Both the position numbers and the translations under genes were made by a program. Below are positions 29,624 to 38,969 of a DNA stretch of 40,000 nucleotides, piece after piece. Below the pieces are notes generated by a model that was not told the DNA's origin, did no database searches, and saw only the letters and a list, made by a program, of their open reading frames with translations. The stretch's first letter is position 1. The number at the start of each line of letters is the position of its first letter. The DNA comes from Prorocentrum cordatum (lineage: Eukaryota; Sar; Dinophyceae; Prorocentrales; Prorocentraceae), in NCBI GenBank assembly GCA_963575745.1, contig CAUYUJ010015267.1:190001-230000 (forward strand). Direction: 5' to 3'.

Positions 29624-30816
29624 CCGAAGGTTGGGGCGCTCCAGGAGGTTCCTTGCCTCCGAGGGGTCGACGGAGATGATCCCTTCCCTGGCGGACCAGT
29701 GGCGGGGGGGCGGCGGAGGCAGAACGAGAGGCAGCAGCTCCGCCAGCGGAAGCCGGCGGAAGGGCCGGCGGACGCAAGCAACAAACTGTCAATTTCTTGT
29801 GGGTTCGGGGTTTCGGGGAATTCCGCCCAGGGGGCGCCTCGTTTGCGAGGCGCGGATACGGACACGTTGCTAGCTCACGGAGAACTGGGGTCTGCAGGCC
29901 GCTCCGGACGATGCGGGCACCCCCAGAGCGCTCCCGGCAATGCAACCGACGGACACGCCCGAAAACCTCAGCAACCCCAGAGCCCGAACGCCCTTGAATC
30001 CGCCAGGTGGCGTCAGGACCACGACGTCGACGGCTTCGAGCTCGTCGACGCCGTCGCCCTGCGGCCCAGGCCGCGCGAGCCCGGCAGCCCGGCGGTCGCC
30101 GCGCCCGCTGGGGAGGGGCTCGCCGCTGGGCGCATGCTGCGCGTCGTGCGCCTCAAGGGGGCGGAGGATCGGAGCACGGGGATGTGTCCATGAGCAGGTC
30201 GGACGCACGAGGTTTTTCAGTTCTGTTCGGCTTCTGGTGGCCCTCTCCGGGTCCCAGGGCCACCAGACGGCGAGCCAGGACGAAGAGCGGGTCCCGGGAG
30301 AAGGGTCGGGACTTCTGTGGGCCCCGTACGGAGAGATTCAAGACATCAGATGACTGTGAGAGGGGGGGTACGACACCTGCTGAATGCAGCTGGCTTCGGC
30401 CCACCGCAGGCCCGTGCGCTTCATTTTTTTCACACTGGGCGCTTCCATTCGGTTTCTCACAGATCGATCGGGCTCGAAAAATGCAGCCGAAAGATGGGTC
30501 CAAGGTTTTGGTCGAGATTTCTCACGAAGTCGTATGTCTTTCGCGACGTCGGATCTCGGGTCCCGCCGCCGGGCGCTGCCCCCCAGCCACCGTTTCAGAA
30601 GCCTGACCCGAGCGGTACAGTCGCGCCGCTGAAGGAATCCTTCTTCGTGGGGGAGGGGCTCAGTGCCCCTGAATTGTTTTGCAGTTTGTCTTAGGTGATC
30701 CTGAGGCTTTCTATGGGAAGCTGAAGTTCATCCTATGGAAAACATGGCCTCGTTCCGTATGTTGGGCTCCTTCTGGCAGCGTTTCGACTGTAGGGCTCGC
30801 ATGCGCTTGCCGAGTC
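29624..30816. other. Intergenic or untranslated region upstream of gene B
   Basis: A frame at 29699-30193 includes DVDGFELVDAV, which echoes RDGFVLVDAR in gene B and may be a diverged exon; support is weak. An 11-bp perfect inverted repeat (CTGGTGGCCCT 30234-30244 and its inverse 30256-30266) is present. TTCGACTGTAG ends at about 30793, a possible trans-splice acceptor for gene B. Confidence 0.4.
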
Positions 30817-32231
30817 ATGGACAAGTCCCCGCGCTCGCGGGAGGAGGGGAAGACGGCCGCGCAGCTCGAGCGCGCGCTCATCACCGCGGTCCTCGAGACG
30901 GACAGCTTCTGCGAACGCGACGGCTTTGTGCTTGTGGACGCCAGGAGCGCCGCGGACCCCTCGGCCCAGAGCCTGGAGCTTGCGCGGCGCCTCGTGCGCG
31001 ATCTGCTGAGGGCGCCGGAGGGCGCCTGCAAGGGGACGGTGGACGAGGAGGCGTCGGTCAAGGCGATGAGGCGCTTCAGGGGCTTCAAGTACGGGGCCGG
31101 CTCGGAGGACTCCTACTTCTGCGGGTTGATCCGGAATGCTGTGGGCAAGCTGATCGTGAGCCGGTGCAGGATGCCTCTCTACCCCATGCTGTGCATCGAC
31201 ATCCCCTTCGGTAGGCTCGACTGCCCGAACATCGTGGCCGGCTACAACCGCTGCTACGGCGGGGTTCGCGGCGCCATGCGGAAGGCGAGCGTGCAGGACG
31301 CGGCCAAGAGCTACGAGCAGTTCGACCAGCAGACGCGGCGCTTCTTCGACGAGGTCCTGTGCCAGCACGGCTTCTCAAAGAAGACCATTCGTAATTGTAT
31401 AAACATGCACTTTCAAAGGTCCGCGCGGATTCCTCGGATCGTCGCTGGACCCCCTCACCCGCACGCGGACTGCGCCATGGGCGGCGCCGGAGGCCCCGCC
31501 ATGGGGTCCAGCGTCGTCCCAAGAAATCCAGCGTAGTCCAGCGGAGCTCCGAACTTTTGTGTTTATGCAATTTTCTGTTCCACTGGAGCCGTCTCTGTTT
31601 GCCTTTCCCTGCCTCCTTCTCAGCTTTCTGTGCCCCAGTCCGTTCCCAGCGCGTCCCGTCTGTGGCCCGACCGGCGCCTGCACCGGCTTCGACCCGCTTG
31701 CGCCCGCTGACTTACAAATTCCTCTGGAGGCTTTCATGGGCGGAAAACATATCCGTATCCGCAGCCTCGCGGGCCCGGCCCCGAGGCCGCGATCCCGCTG
31801 ATACAGGGCAATTTTTCTCCCGTGCTCCGTGCAGAACGTATCCGTGCGACCGCGTATCCGCGGGATCGCTCCCCAGAGTGCAGACCGCGAGTGCGTCGAT
31901 ACGGATGTGTGGGCCGCTCGTGGGAGTCGGCGGCGAACGAGGGGGGGAAATGGAGAGGAGAAGGCCCTCTTAGAAGGCTGTGGGACTTCTCAGAAGCCTT
32001 CGCGCCTTGTGAGAAGTTGCTTTGTTCTTCGGGGAAGGCTCATATTTTCTTTGTACACAATCGGCCTGGGGACTTCCGAACCCTCTGGGGAGGTCTTCTC
32101 CTTGTCTTTTCCCCCCCTCGCTCGCCGCCGAGAGAGGTCCTGTGCCCGCACCTCTTCGGTGGCCTGACGTTCCAACAGGCCAACGCCATCTACCGAGCCC
32201 TGGAGGAGAGCTCCTCCTCCTCCTGGCCGCT
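30817..32231 (+). CDS. Gene B: unknown protein, exons 30817-31390, 31650-31741, 31915-31936, 32132 to about 32231 (3' end open)
   Basis: The ATG at 30817 follows a plausible acceptor AG about 23 bp upstream. Exon 1 encodes a charged N-terminus (MDKSPRSREEGKTAAQLERA), CERDGFVLVDAR, a central FKYGAGSEDSYFCGLI, then YPMLCIDIPFGRLDCP and RRFFDEVLCQHGFSKKT. A GT-AG intron (31391-31649, polypyrimidine tract before CAG) restores the frame to CTGFDPLAPADLQIPLEAFM. Two inverted-repeat elements then interrupt it, and removing each keeps the frame: AFMG, RSWESAAR, EVLCPHLFGGLTFQQANAIY. A family I element begins near 32219, and where the frame goes after it is unclear. No known domain recognised; the Cys-rich, globular character suggests a soluble protein. 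Without splicing, exon 1 would read on to a TAG at 31534. Confidence 0.6.
31391..31649 (+). other. Predicted GT-AG intron of gene B carrying an inverted-repeat element
   Basis: Donor GTAATTG at 31391; acceptor TTCCCAG ending 31649 after a pyrimidine-rich tract. The element inside has ends AATTGTATAAACA (31393-31405) and TGTTTATGCAATT (31560-31572), complementary at 12 of 13 bases. Inner arms CGTCGCTGGACCCC (31440-31453) and GGGGTCCAGCGTCG (31503-31516) match at 13 of 14. The donor lies right at the element edge. Confidence 0.6.
31737..31914 (+). mobile_element. Introner-like element in gene B, 5-bp target duplication
   Basis: TGGGC flanks it (31737-31741 and 31910-31914). Long imperfect inverted arms: left CATATCCGTATCCGCAGC, CTCGCGG and GCGATCCCGCTGATAC; right is the inverse of CACATCCGTATCGACGCA, CTCGCGG and GCGATCCCGCGGATAC. 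CGATCCCGC pairs perfectly. Removing 173 bp rejoins the frame. No GT-AG at the junction. Confidence 0.7.
31934..32131 (+). mobile_element. Introner-like element in gene B, next to a 22-nt exon
   Basis: The left end CGGCGGCGAACGAGGGGGGG and the right end, inverse of CGGCGGCGAGCGAGGGGGGG, agree at 19 of 20. Pairing continues AAATGGAGAGGAGAAGG versus AAAAGACAAGGAGAAGA. CGA is a possible 3-bp duplication. Removing 195 bp keeps the frame (SAAR to EVLCPHLF). The junction is uncertain by a few bases. Confidence 0.6.
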
Positions 32232-32467
32232 GGGGTCGGAGTAAATGGGGTCGGAGGATCGCGCCGCATCGCCGATGCATCGCCGATGCATCGCCGATGC
32301 GGCTCGATGTGGGACCAAACTTTCTCCACGCCGACGTCGCCGATGCATTGCCGATGTCGCCAGCGCGTCGCCGACACATCGCCGATGTTTTTGCGATGCA
32401 TCGCTGATGTATCGGCGATGCGGCGAGACCCCCGACCCCGCTCACTCGGACCCCATCTGGGAGGCCT
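32219..32467 (+). mobile_element. Family I introner-like element, second copy
   Basis: Begins CTGGGGTCGGAGTAAATGGG, GTCGGAGGATCGCGCCGCAT, fills with CGCCGATGCATCGCCGATGC repeats, and ends GGACCCCATCTGGGAGGCC. These parts match the gene A copy at 24328-24519 in order and orientation. It follows gene B exon 4. The exact duplication is obscured by the CTCC repeats beside it. Confidence 0.7.
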
Positions 32468-32999
32468 CCATCTGCCTTCTCCTTCGTGGACGGTGCTTTG
32501 CGTGGTGGAGCCCCCTCTCCCCCAGTTCGGCGCCACTCCAACATACTACAGCTATGTGTGCGTCGCCCTCCCACGGGCGACGCGGGCACCGAGAACTCTT
32601 ATAATATATGCTCCGTGGCGGGCGCTTTCTGGTCGCACCGCTCGGGGAACCATCTAATACAATATGGGTATATTACATGTCTGGGTCGGGCGCACGTCTC
32701 CAAGGAGGACACATAGTACTAGTATGCCCTTGGCGTCCCATCCGTGGGAAGAGATTGGCAATTTTCATCCTCGCTGCACTCGTGTCGGACCATGCGTCGA
32801 TTAGCGCGTCGGCGGGGAAAGTGCCATGCAAGTTCTGTAGACCCAAGCGACGTGTGACTACCAATGGGAAGAAAACGGAACGCGTCACGGGCGCGACATT
32901 GGAGCCCGGGGCGCATCACGACTGCGAAGCCGAACGCGAAAATGTCACGCGATCGGTTCTGCATAGGGTAATACAAAACAGCTGTCCCCTGGAGGAGAA
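32468..32999. other. Undetermined, possibly coding
   Basis: Several frames are open and protein-like (for example SAFSFVDGALRGGAPSP near 32475), but I cannot choose one. It may hold the end of gene B and the start of gene C. Confidence 0.3.
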
Positions 33000-33346
33000 C
33001 GTGCCGGATGACGGCCGCACCTTCCACACGCAGCCCATCGCCGTGGCCTGCGGCCTGTTGCCGCCGCAGGGCGCCTCGTGGGCCTCCGCCACCGCGCGCG
33101 GGAGGGCCGAGGGGATCATTCCCTCGTTCCGCCGCGCCGCACTGGCCGAGGCTCCGAGGAGGAACAGGTACCGCTTCCGCTGCCCTTGGCTGTCTTTCGC
33201 CTTTTTGGGGTTCCGGGCAGCCCTCGTCGCCACGGCTGGATTCGCCCCGAAACTCTGGTCATAAAACACCCCAGGAGAGGCCCAGGGAGCAGCGATATCG
33301 GTACCTCTGGGTTCACCGAGACATCGTTTTCCTTGGTAAGCGGTGA
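33000..33346 (+). CDS. Gene C: 3' end of an unknown gene (33000-33172 and 33306-33346)
   Basis: The frame over 33000-33172 encodes VPDDGRTFHTQPIAVACGLL and IIPSFRRAALAEAPRRNRY. Removing a family C element plus one GGTACC joins it to LWVHRDIVFLGKR and a TGA at 33344-33346. The frame shifts by one across the element, exactly as its 133-bp length predicts. The same frame is open upstream to 32608, so the start is not known. No domain recognised. Confidence 0.4.
33167..33305 (+). mobile_element. Introner-like family C element in gene C, 6-bp target duplication
   Basis: GGTACC flanks it (33167-33172 and 33300-33305). The left end CGCTTCCGCTGCCCTTGGC and the inverse of the right end (CGATATCGCTGCTCCCTGGG) are similar. 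The core matches family C copies at 23945, 27262 and 29320. A GT lies in the left duplication but the right junction lacks AG, so splicing would be non-canonical. Confidence 0.65.
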
Positions 33347-33419
33347 AAGCTCATAGCTAAAGTGTGAAATTTCAGAGAGGCCAATTTCAGGCTCCCTGCG
33401 AAGATCCTGATAACCTCTT

Positions 33420-34200
33420 TGCAGGCTCTTTCAGGGCGCTCCTCAAGAGTTCTTCTGGAATTCGGATTCCGAATGAGTCCCGGAGGATTCGTCAGGAGAC
33501 CTGAAGGGAGTCGTGGGGGATTCGTGTTCCTGCTGATTCCATAAGAATTATTGATTTCATTCCTGATGTCCGAAGGATTTTGGGATTCATTGTGGATTCT
33601 GCGGGAATCCTTGGGGGTTTATGGGGAGTTCTGAGGATTCCTCAGAAAGTTTCTGCGCACTCCTTCAGTTCCTTCAGGCCGCGAAGAGCTTTGCGTCGTG
33701 GGAACAATACGCTCCTTCGGGCTCCTTGGGGTTCCGAAGGGATTCCTCCAGGATTCGTGTGCATCACTTGTGATTCCTGTGCATTCCTGGGGATCCCCCG
33801 GAAGGACTTGTGACGCATTTCAGAAGGATTCCCGAAGAATTTCTGCTCATTCATGTTTTTTGCGAGGTTCTTGGACGATGCATGCAATATTCATGAGCGA
33901 TTCTCATGATTCTTTACGGATTGTGGAATGGTGCTCGGAAATTCCTTCGGGATTATTGAAGCGATTCCTGAGGAACCCCTGAGAATTCCTTGGGCTCTCT
34001 CCCGCTTCTTGAGAAATCTATCTTGAGTGATTGTTTGCGATTCCGGAGGGTTATGAGGAAGTCTTGAGGGAGTCTTGAGGGATTTGCCTGGTGGGCTCCG
34101 AAGGGTCCTTTGGATCCCACAGACGTTCCTAAGGATTGCTTGGGGTTCCTTTGGAATGTCTTCGGGTTTCTCTTGAATTATTGCGCATGGTGTTTGTTTG
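33420..34200. repeat. Highly degenerate GGATTC-rich minisatellite
   Basis: Dozens of GGATTCxT, GGGGATTC and GAGGATTCCT words at irregular 15-40-bp spacing, such as AGGATTCGTCAGGAG and TGGGGATTCGTGTTCC. No coding frame fits. Confidence 0.65.
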
Positions 34201-34477
34201 GGCATTGTTTGGGACATGCCGTCGTATCTGATGTAAGATCTCGCTTAGGATATTGATTCGGAGACCGTACAGCGCCTTGTTTCGGAGATTGGTTTGGCCA
34301 TTTGTTGAGACAGTATGTTCTGTGACATTGCTCAGCGTAGTGTCAGACACAATGCTTGGGAAGTTGCTCAAGGATTGGATCGGATACTGGTTCGTCTTCT
34401 GCAGATGATGTTACGGATATGGTTACGCATATGGTTCAGAATGTTGTGCCGATGTTGCGCAATCTGCTGTTCAGCAT
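34201..34477. other. Non-coding interval
   Basis: Degenerate TTGCTCA, GATATTG and GGATATGGTTACG words. Nothing recognisable. Confidence 0.4.
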
Positions 34478-34784
34478 TTTTCCCCACATCCAAAGTGGGG
34501 TTATTGTTTTCTCTGGACACCTCGCGCAGGAACCTCACCTCACCTCACCTCCCACCCCTCTCCCCTTCACTCACCAGCATCATTATCATCATCATCTTCA
34601 CCACTCATCGTCACTACTCATCATCATCCTCATCATTGTCACCGTCATCATAATCATCACACTCATTCACACTCACACCATTATCATCCCCATCATCAAC
34701 AACATCAGCATCGTTCGATCAATCACCATCATTATCAGAGTCAGCATAATCACCATCATCACCATCATCAATCAGCATCACCAC

Positions 34785-34831
<47 letters not shown>

Positions 34832-36115
34832 GTCATCATCCTCATCATCGTCACTATCATCATCACTCGATCATCTACTCACTCATCATCACCATCATCA
34901 CTCACCCACTCACCCACTCACTAACTCACTCACTCACTCACTCACTCACTCACTCATCATTTCGTCATCACTCACTCCCTAGCTTGAATATGGATGAAGT
35001 CTCCAGCGGGAGCTTCGTCTGTGAGTGAATTGTGAGGAAGCCTCAGGCAGGAACCCCCCTCCATATGGGTCCAGCACTTCATGTTGGTAATCCGAGCGGG
35101 TCATCCGAAACGTGTAACCGTCGTCACTTTTGGGCTCTTCAGGCCTGAATTTTGGCGGAAGTACCAAGCGGGAGCTTCGTCTGTGAGTGACCTTTGAGGA
35201 AGTCTCAGGCAGGAGCCCCCTCCATATGGGTCCAGCACTTCATGTTGGTAATCCGAGCGGGTCATCCGAAACGTGTAGTTGTCGTCACTTTTGGGCTCTT
35301 CAGGATTGAATTTCGGGGAAGCATCAAGCGGGAGCTTCGTCTGTGAGTGAATTGTGAGGACGTCTCAGGCGGGAGCCCTCTTCCTATGGGTCCAGCACTT
35401 CATGTTTGTAATCCGAGCGGGTCATCCGAAACGTGTAACTGTCGTCACTTTTGAGCTCCTCAGGCTTGAAATTGGGGGAAGTATCAAGCGGGAGCCTCGT
35501 CTGTGAGTGACTTGTGAGGAAGTCTCAGGCGGGAGCCCCCTTCCCTATGGGTCCCGCATTTCATGTTGGTAACCCGAGCGGGTCATCGACAATTTCTAAT
35601 TGTCGTCACTCTGGGGCTCACCAGGCTTGAATTTGGGGGAAGTGTCAAACGGGAGCCTCGTCTGCGAGTGAATTGTGAGGAAGTTTCAGGCATGAACCCC
35701 CTTCTGCCTATGGGTCCAGCACTTCATGTTGGTAACCCGAGCGGGTCATCCAAAACTGGTAACTGTCGTCATTTTTGTGCTCCTCAGGCTTGAATTTGGG
35801 GGAAGTATCAAGCGGGAGCCTCGTTTGTGAGTGAATTGTGAGGAAATCTCAGGCGGGAGCCCCTCCCTATGGCTCCCGCCTTTTGGGCCAAAACTTAAGC
35901 CTCCAAGGCCCTGCGCGGCGACTCTCCGCCATGACGGGTGCCGCACTTTATGTTGGTAATCCGAGCGGGTCATCGGATCCTTGTGTTTTCCGTCATTTCT
36001 TATGCTCGTGAGCTCCTGCGGCGTGAATACGGAGGAAGGGCTCCTCAGCTCCTGCGGCCAGAAAACGGGGGAAGTAGAAGTATCAGGCGGGAGTTTCGTC
36101 TGTGAGCGAAGTGCG
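34478..36115 (+). repeat. Composite repeat, locus 2
   Basis: Hairpin module CCCCACATCCAAAGTGGGG (6-bp perfect stem CCCCAC/GTGGGG) and CGCGCAGGAACC (34480-34535). A CAT/CAC/CACT microsatellite follows to about 34975. Units of about 161 bp then begin near 35012, 35174, 35334, 35494, 35655 and 35818. Unit text: GTCTGTGAGTGAATTGTGAG, TCTCAGGCGGGAGCC, CACTTCATGTTGGTAATCCG, AGCGGGTCATCCG, TCGTCACTTTTGGGCTC. The last unit is interrupted near 35880-36060. Confidence 0.9.
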
Positions 36116-36193
36116 GGTAGCCTCGTCTGAGCTGGTCGTCGGCAAATCTGTTGTTGTCATAGGCCTGCGTGTCCAAAAGGGCGACTGAGTTGC

Positions 36194-36196
<3 letters not shown>

Positions 36197-36231
<35 letters not shown>

Positions 36232-36660
36232 CAGCGGCCGGGCGCAGGGGTAGTCCCTTGTGTCCGGGCCGGGGGTGGTAACCCATCCTCGGCCGAATCG
36301 GGGGCAGGGGTAACCCTTTGTCTCCGGGCCGCCGGTGGTGACCCATCGGCGGCCGAATCGGGCGCAGGGGTAGCCCCTTGCGTCCGTGCTGGGGGTGGTA
36401 ACCCATCTTCGGCCGAATCGAGGGGAGGGTTAACCCCTTATCTCCGGGCTGGCGGTGGTAACCAATCGTCGGCCGAATCGGGGACAAGGGTAACCCCTTG
36501 TCTCCTGGCTGGCGGTGGTAATCCATCATCGGCCGAATCGGGCGCACGGGGGAACCCGTTGCGTCTGGGCTGGCAGTAGCAACCCATCGTCAGCCGAATC
36601 GAGCGCAGGGGGAAACCCTTGCGTCCGGGGCTCGGGTGGTAACCCATCCGCGCCCGAAAC
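36197..36660. repeat. ACG microsatellite followed by a 60-bp tandem repeat, seven units
   Basis: GACGACGACG at 36197-36230, then exact 60-bp steps marked by GGCCGAATCG near 36291, 36351, 36411, 36471 and 36531. 60 bp is 20 codons, so frames are open on both strands (GGGNPSSAESGAG on plus; IRPxMGYHxxPGxKGLPL on minus). Which strand is translated, if either, cannot be told. Confidence 0.88.
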
Positions 36661-36819
36661 CAGTCCCTCCACAAAACATGCCTTGCGTTCTCGTGGGTGA
36701 AGGCCCACTAACGCAAATTCTTTTGGGTGCTTTTCTTCGACCATGGGGGCCGCGTCCTGTTTTCAGCCCCGGGGGCCGCTTCTTTCTCTTTCGATTATTT
36801 AGCAGGCTAGCACATCGCT

Positions 36820-37215
36820 AAGGATCTCATCATCATCAGCATCATCATCATCCTCCTCCGGAGGAGGAGGGGGAGGAAACCAGAGGACGGAGGATGGAGG
36901 ACGGAGGACGGAAGACTGAGGACGGTGGAGGGAGGACGGCGGACGGAGGACGGAAAAGGGAGGCCAGTGGACGGAGGGCCGCCTCCTCACTTCTCGCGAT
37001 GCCATCTCCTCTCGTCGTCGTCGGCGTCGTCGGCGTCGGCGTCGTCGTCGTCGCCGCATCAGCATCATCGCCATAATCATCATCATAATCATAATCATCA
37101 TCATCGTCGTCATCATCCTCATCATCATCCTGATCCTCATCCTCATCTTAATCCTCATCACCATCATCATCGTCGTCGTCGTGGTCGTCGTCGTGGTCGT
37201 CGTGGTCGTCGACGA
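36820..37215. repeat. CAT microsatellites and GGACGGA minisatellite
   Basis: ATCATCATC at 36827-36855, GGAGGACGGAGGA-type units at about 36880-36975, then GTC and ATC runs to about 37215. Confidence 0.85.
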
Positions 37216-37307
37216 TTTTGCGACCTCGAAGATGCTGGATCTCGGAGGTCGGAGCCTTCGGGCAAGTATTTTGTGGGTCATTATGGTTTGAATGTGTTTT
37301 GGATATT

Positions 37308-37434
37308 TTTTATTCCCCACATCCTAACTGGGGTTCTTGTTTTCTCGGCGCACCCTCCGCGCAGGATCTCTCCTCCTCCCCCTCTCTCTCTCTCTCACTG
37401 TCCCTCCCATCATCATCAGCATCATCATCACCAC

Positions 37435-37474
<40 letters not shown>

Positions 37475-38378
37475 GCACTCACCACCACTCCGCCACTCCT
37501 CATCATCATCACTCACCCACCCTCCCACCCACCCACTCACTCACTCACTCACTCATCACCGCCATTCGCTTATATCACCCGAGTAAGTCTCAGGCGGGAG
37601 CCCTTATGGGTCCCGCATTTCATGTTGGTAATCCGAGCGGGTCATCGGCAACCTGTAACTGTCGGCATTTTTGGGCTCCTCAGGCTTGAATTTTGAGGAA
37701 GCATCAAGCGGGAGCTTCGTCGGTGAGTGAATTGTGAGGACGTTTCAGGCGGGAGCCCCCTCCCTATGGGTTCCGCATTTCATATCGGTAATCCGAGCGG
37801 GTCATCGGCAACCTGTAACTGTCGTCACTTTCGGGCTCCTCAGGCCTGAATTTGGAGGAAGCATCAAGCGGGAGCCTCGTCTGTGAGTGAATTTTGAGGA
37901 TGTCTAAAGCGGGAGCCCCCCCCCTTATGGGATCCGCACTTCATGTTGGTAATCCGAGCGGGTCATCGGCAATTTGTAACTGTCGCCGAGTTTGGGCTCC
38001 TCGGGCCAGAATTTGGAGGACGCATCACGCGGGAGCTTCGTCTGTGAGTGAATTGTGGGGACGTGTCAGGCGGGAGCCCCTTCCTATGGGTCCCGCACTT
38101 CATGTTCGTAATCCGAGCGGGTTTTCGACAACTTCTAATTGTCGCCACTTTTGGGCTCACCAGGCTTGAGTTTGGAGGAAGTATCAAGCGGGAGCCTCGC
38201 CTATGAGTGAATTTTGAGGAAGTCTCAGGCGGGAACCCCCTCCCTATGGGTCCCGCATTTCATGTTGGTTATCCGAACGGGTCATCGGCAACTTGTAACT
38301 GTCGTCACTTTTGGGCTCACCAGGTTTGAATGTGCAGGAAGTATAAAGCGGGAGCCCCGTCTGTGAGTGAATTGTGAA
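37308..38378 (+). repeat. Composite repeat, locus 3
   Basis: Hairpin module CCCCACATCCTAACTGGGG with TTCTTGTTTTCTCGGCGCAC and CCGCGCAGGATC (37314-37372). A CAT/CACT microsatellite follows to about 37560. Units of about 160 bp then begin at 37714, 37874, 38035, 38194 and 38354, after a partial first unit near 37585. Unit sequence is the same as locus 2 (GTGAGTGAATTGTGAGGA, TTTCATGTTGGTAATCCGAG). Confidence 0.9.
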
Positions 38379-38433
38379 CCAGGCTTGGGTTCATGCTGCC
38401 TCCCGCCTGAACGCGGGTGCGCCCCGCTCGAAG

Positions 38434-38530
38434 CCCGCGGGGTTGTCCCAACGGCTTGGCCCGCGGGGCTGTCCCGACCGCTTGCCCCCGCGCCCCAGCG
38501 GCCCGCGGGGTTGTCCCAAAAGGCTTTGCG
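38434..38530. repeat. Three short GC-rich repeats
   Basis: GCCCGCGGGGTTGTCCCAAC, GCCCGCGGGGCTGTCCCGAC and GCCCGCGGGGTTGTCCCAAA at about 38439, 38460 and 38499. Confidence 0.7.
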
Positions 38531-38540
38531 AGCCAGCGGT

Positions 38541-38965
38541 CGGGGAATGCGCGCGCTCTGGCCGCGGCGGCGACGGCGCCGAGGAAAATTGATTTGCTTG
38601 CCCCGACCAGGGGGAAAGGGAGGAACGCGCGGAGAAGAAGCACGGGAAGGACGAGGACGGGGAAGGGGTAGGGAAGGGGTGCTGATGAGGAGGAAGCGGA
38701 GGAGGAGGAGGAGGAGGATAAATTGAAGGAGGGGGAGTAGGTGAGGGCAGAACGGCGGGTGAGAGGAGAGTGTCCGTCAGGGCGAGGAGGAAAACGGTAA
38801 GGGCAAGCGAAACATATTCTCATGCGGGGTCCTTCCGTCGGAATAATTCTGCAAAGGTTGTACGGGTATGGTTTACAGAATTATTTACGGTATGGTATGC
38901 TACATGCTTTAGGATGTTAGTTACGACCGTGTGATTGAAAAGAGCGTGTTCTACCGCTGTTGGCG
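38541..38965. other. Non-coding interval with GGA-rich tract
   Basis: GGAGGAGGAGGAGGAGG near 38697. The following 38860-38930 is AT-richer, with TACGGTATGGTATGC. No gene recognised. Confidence 0.5.
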
Positions 38966-38969
38966 GAAA

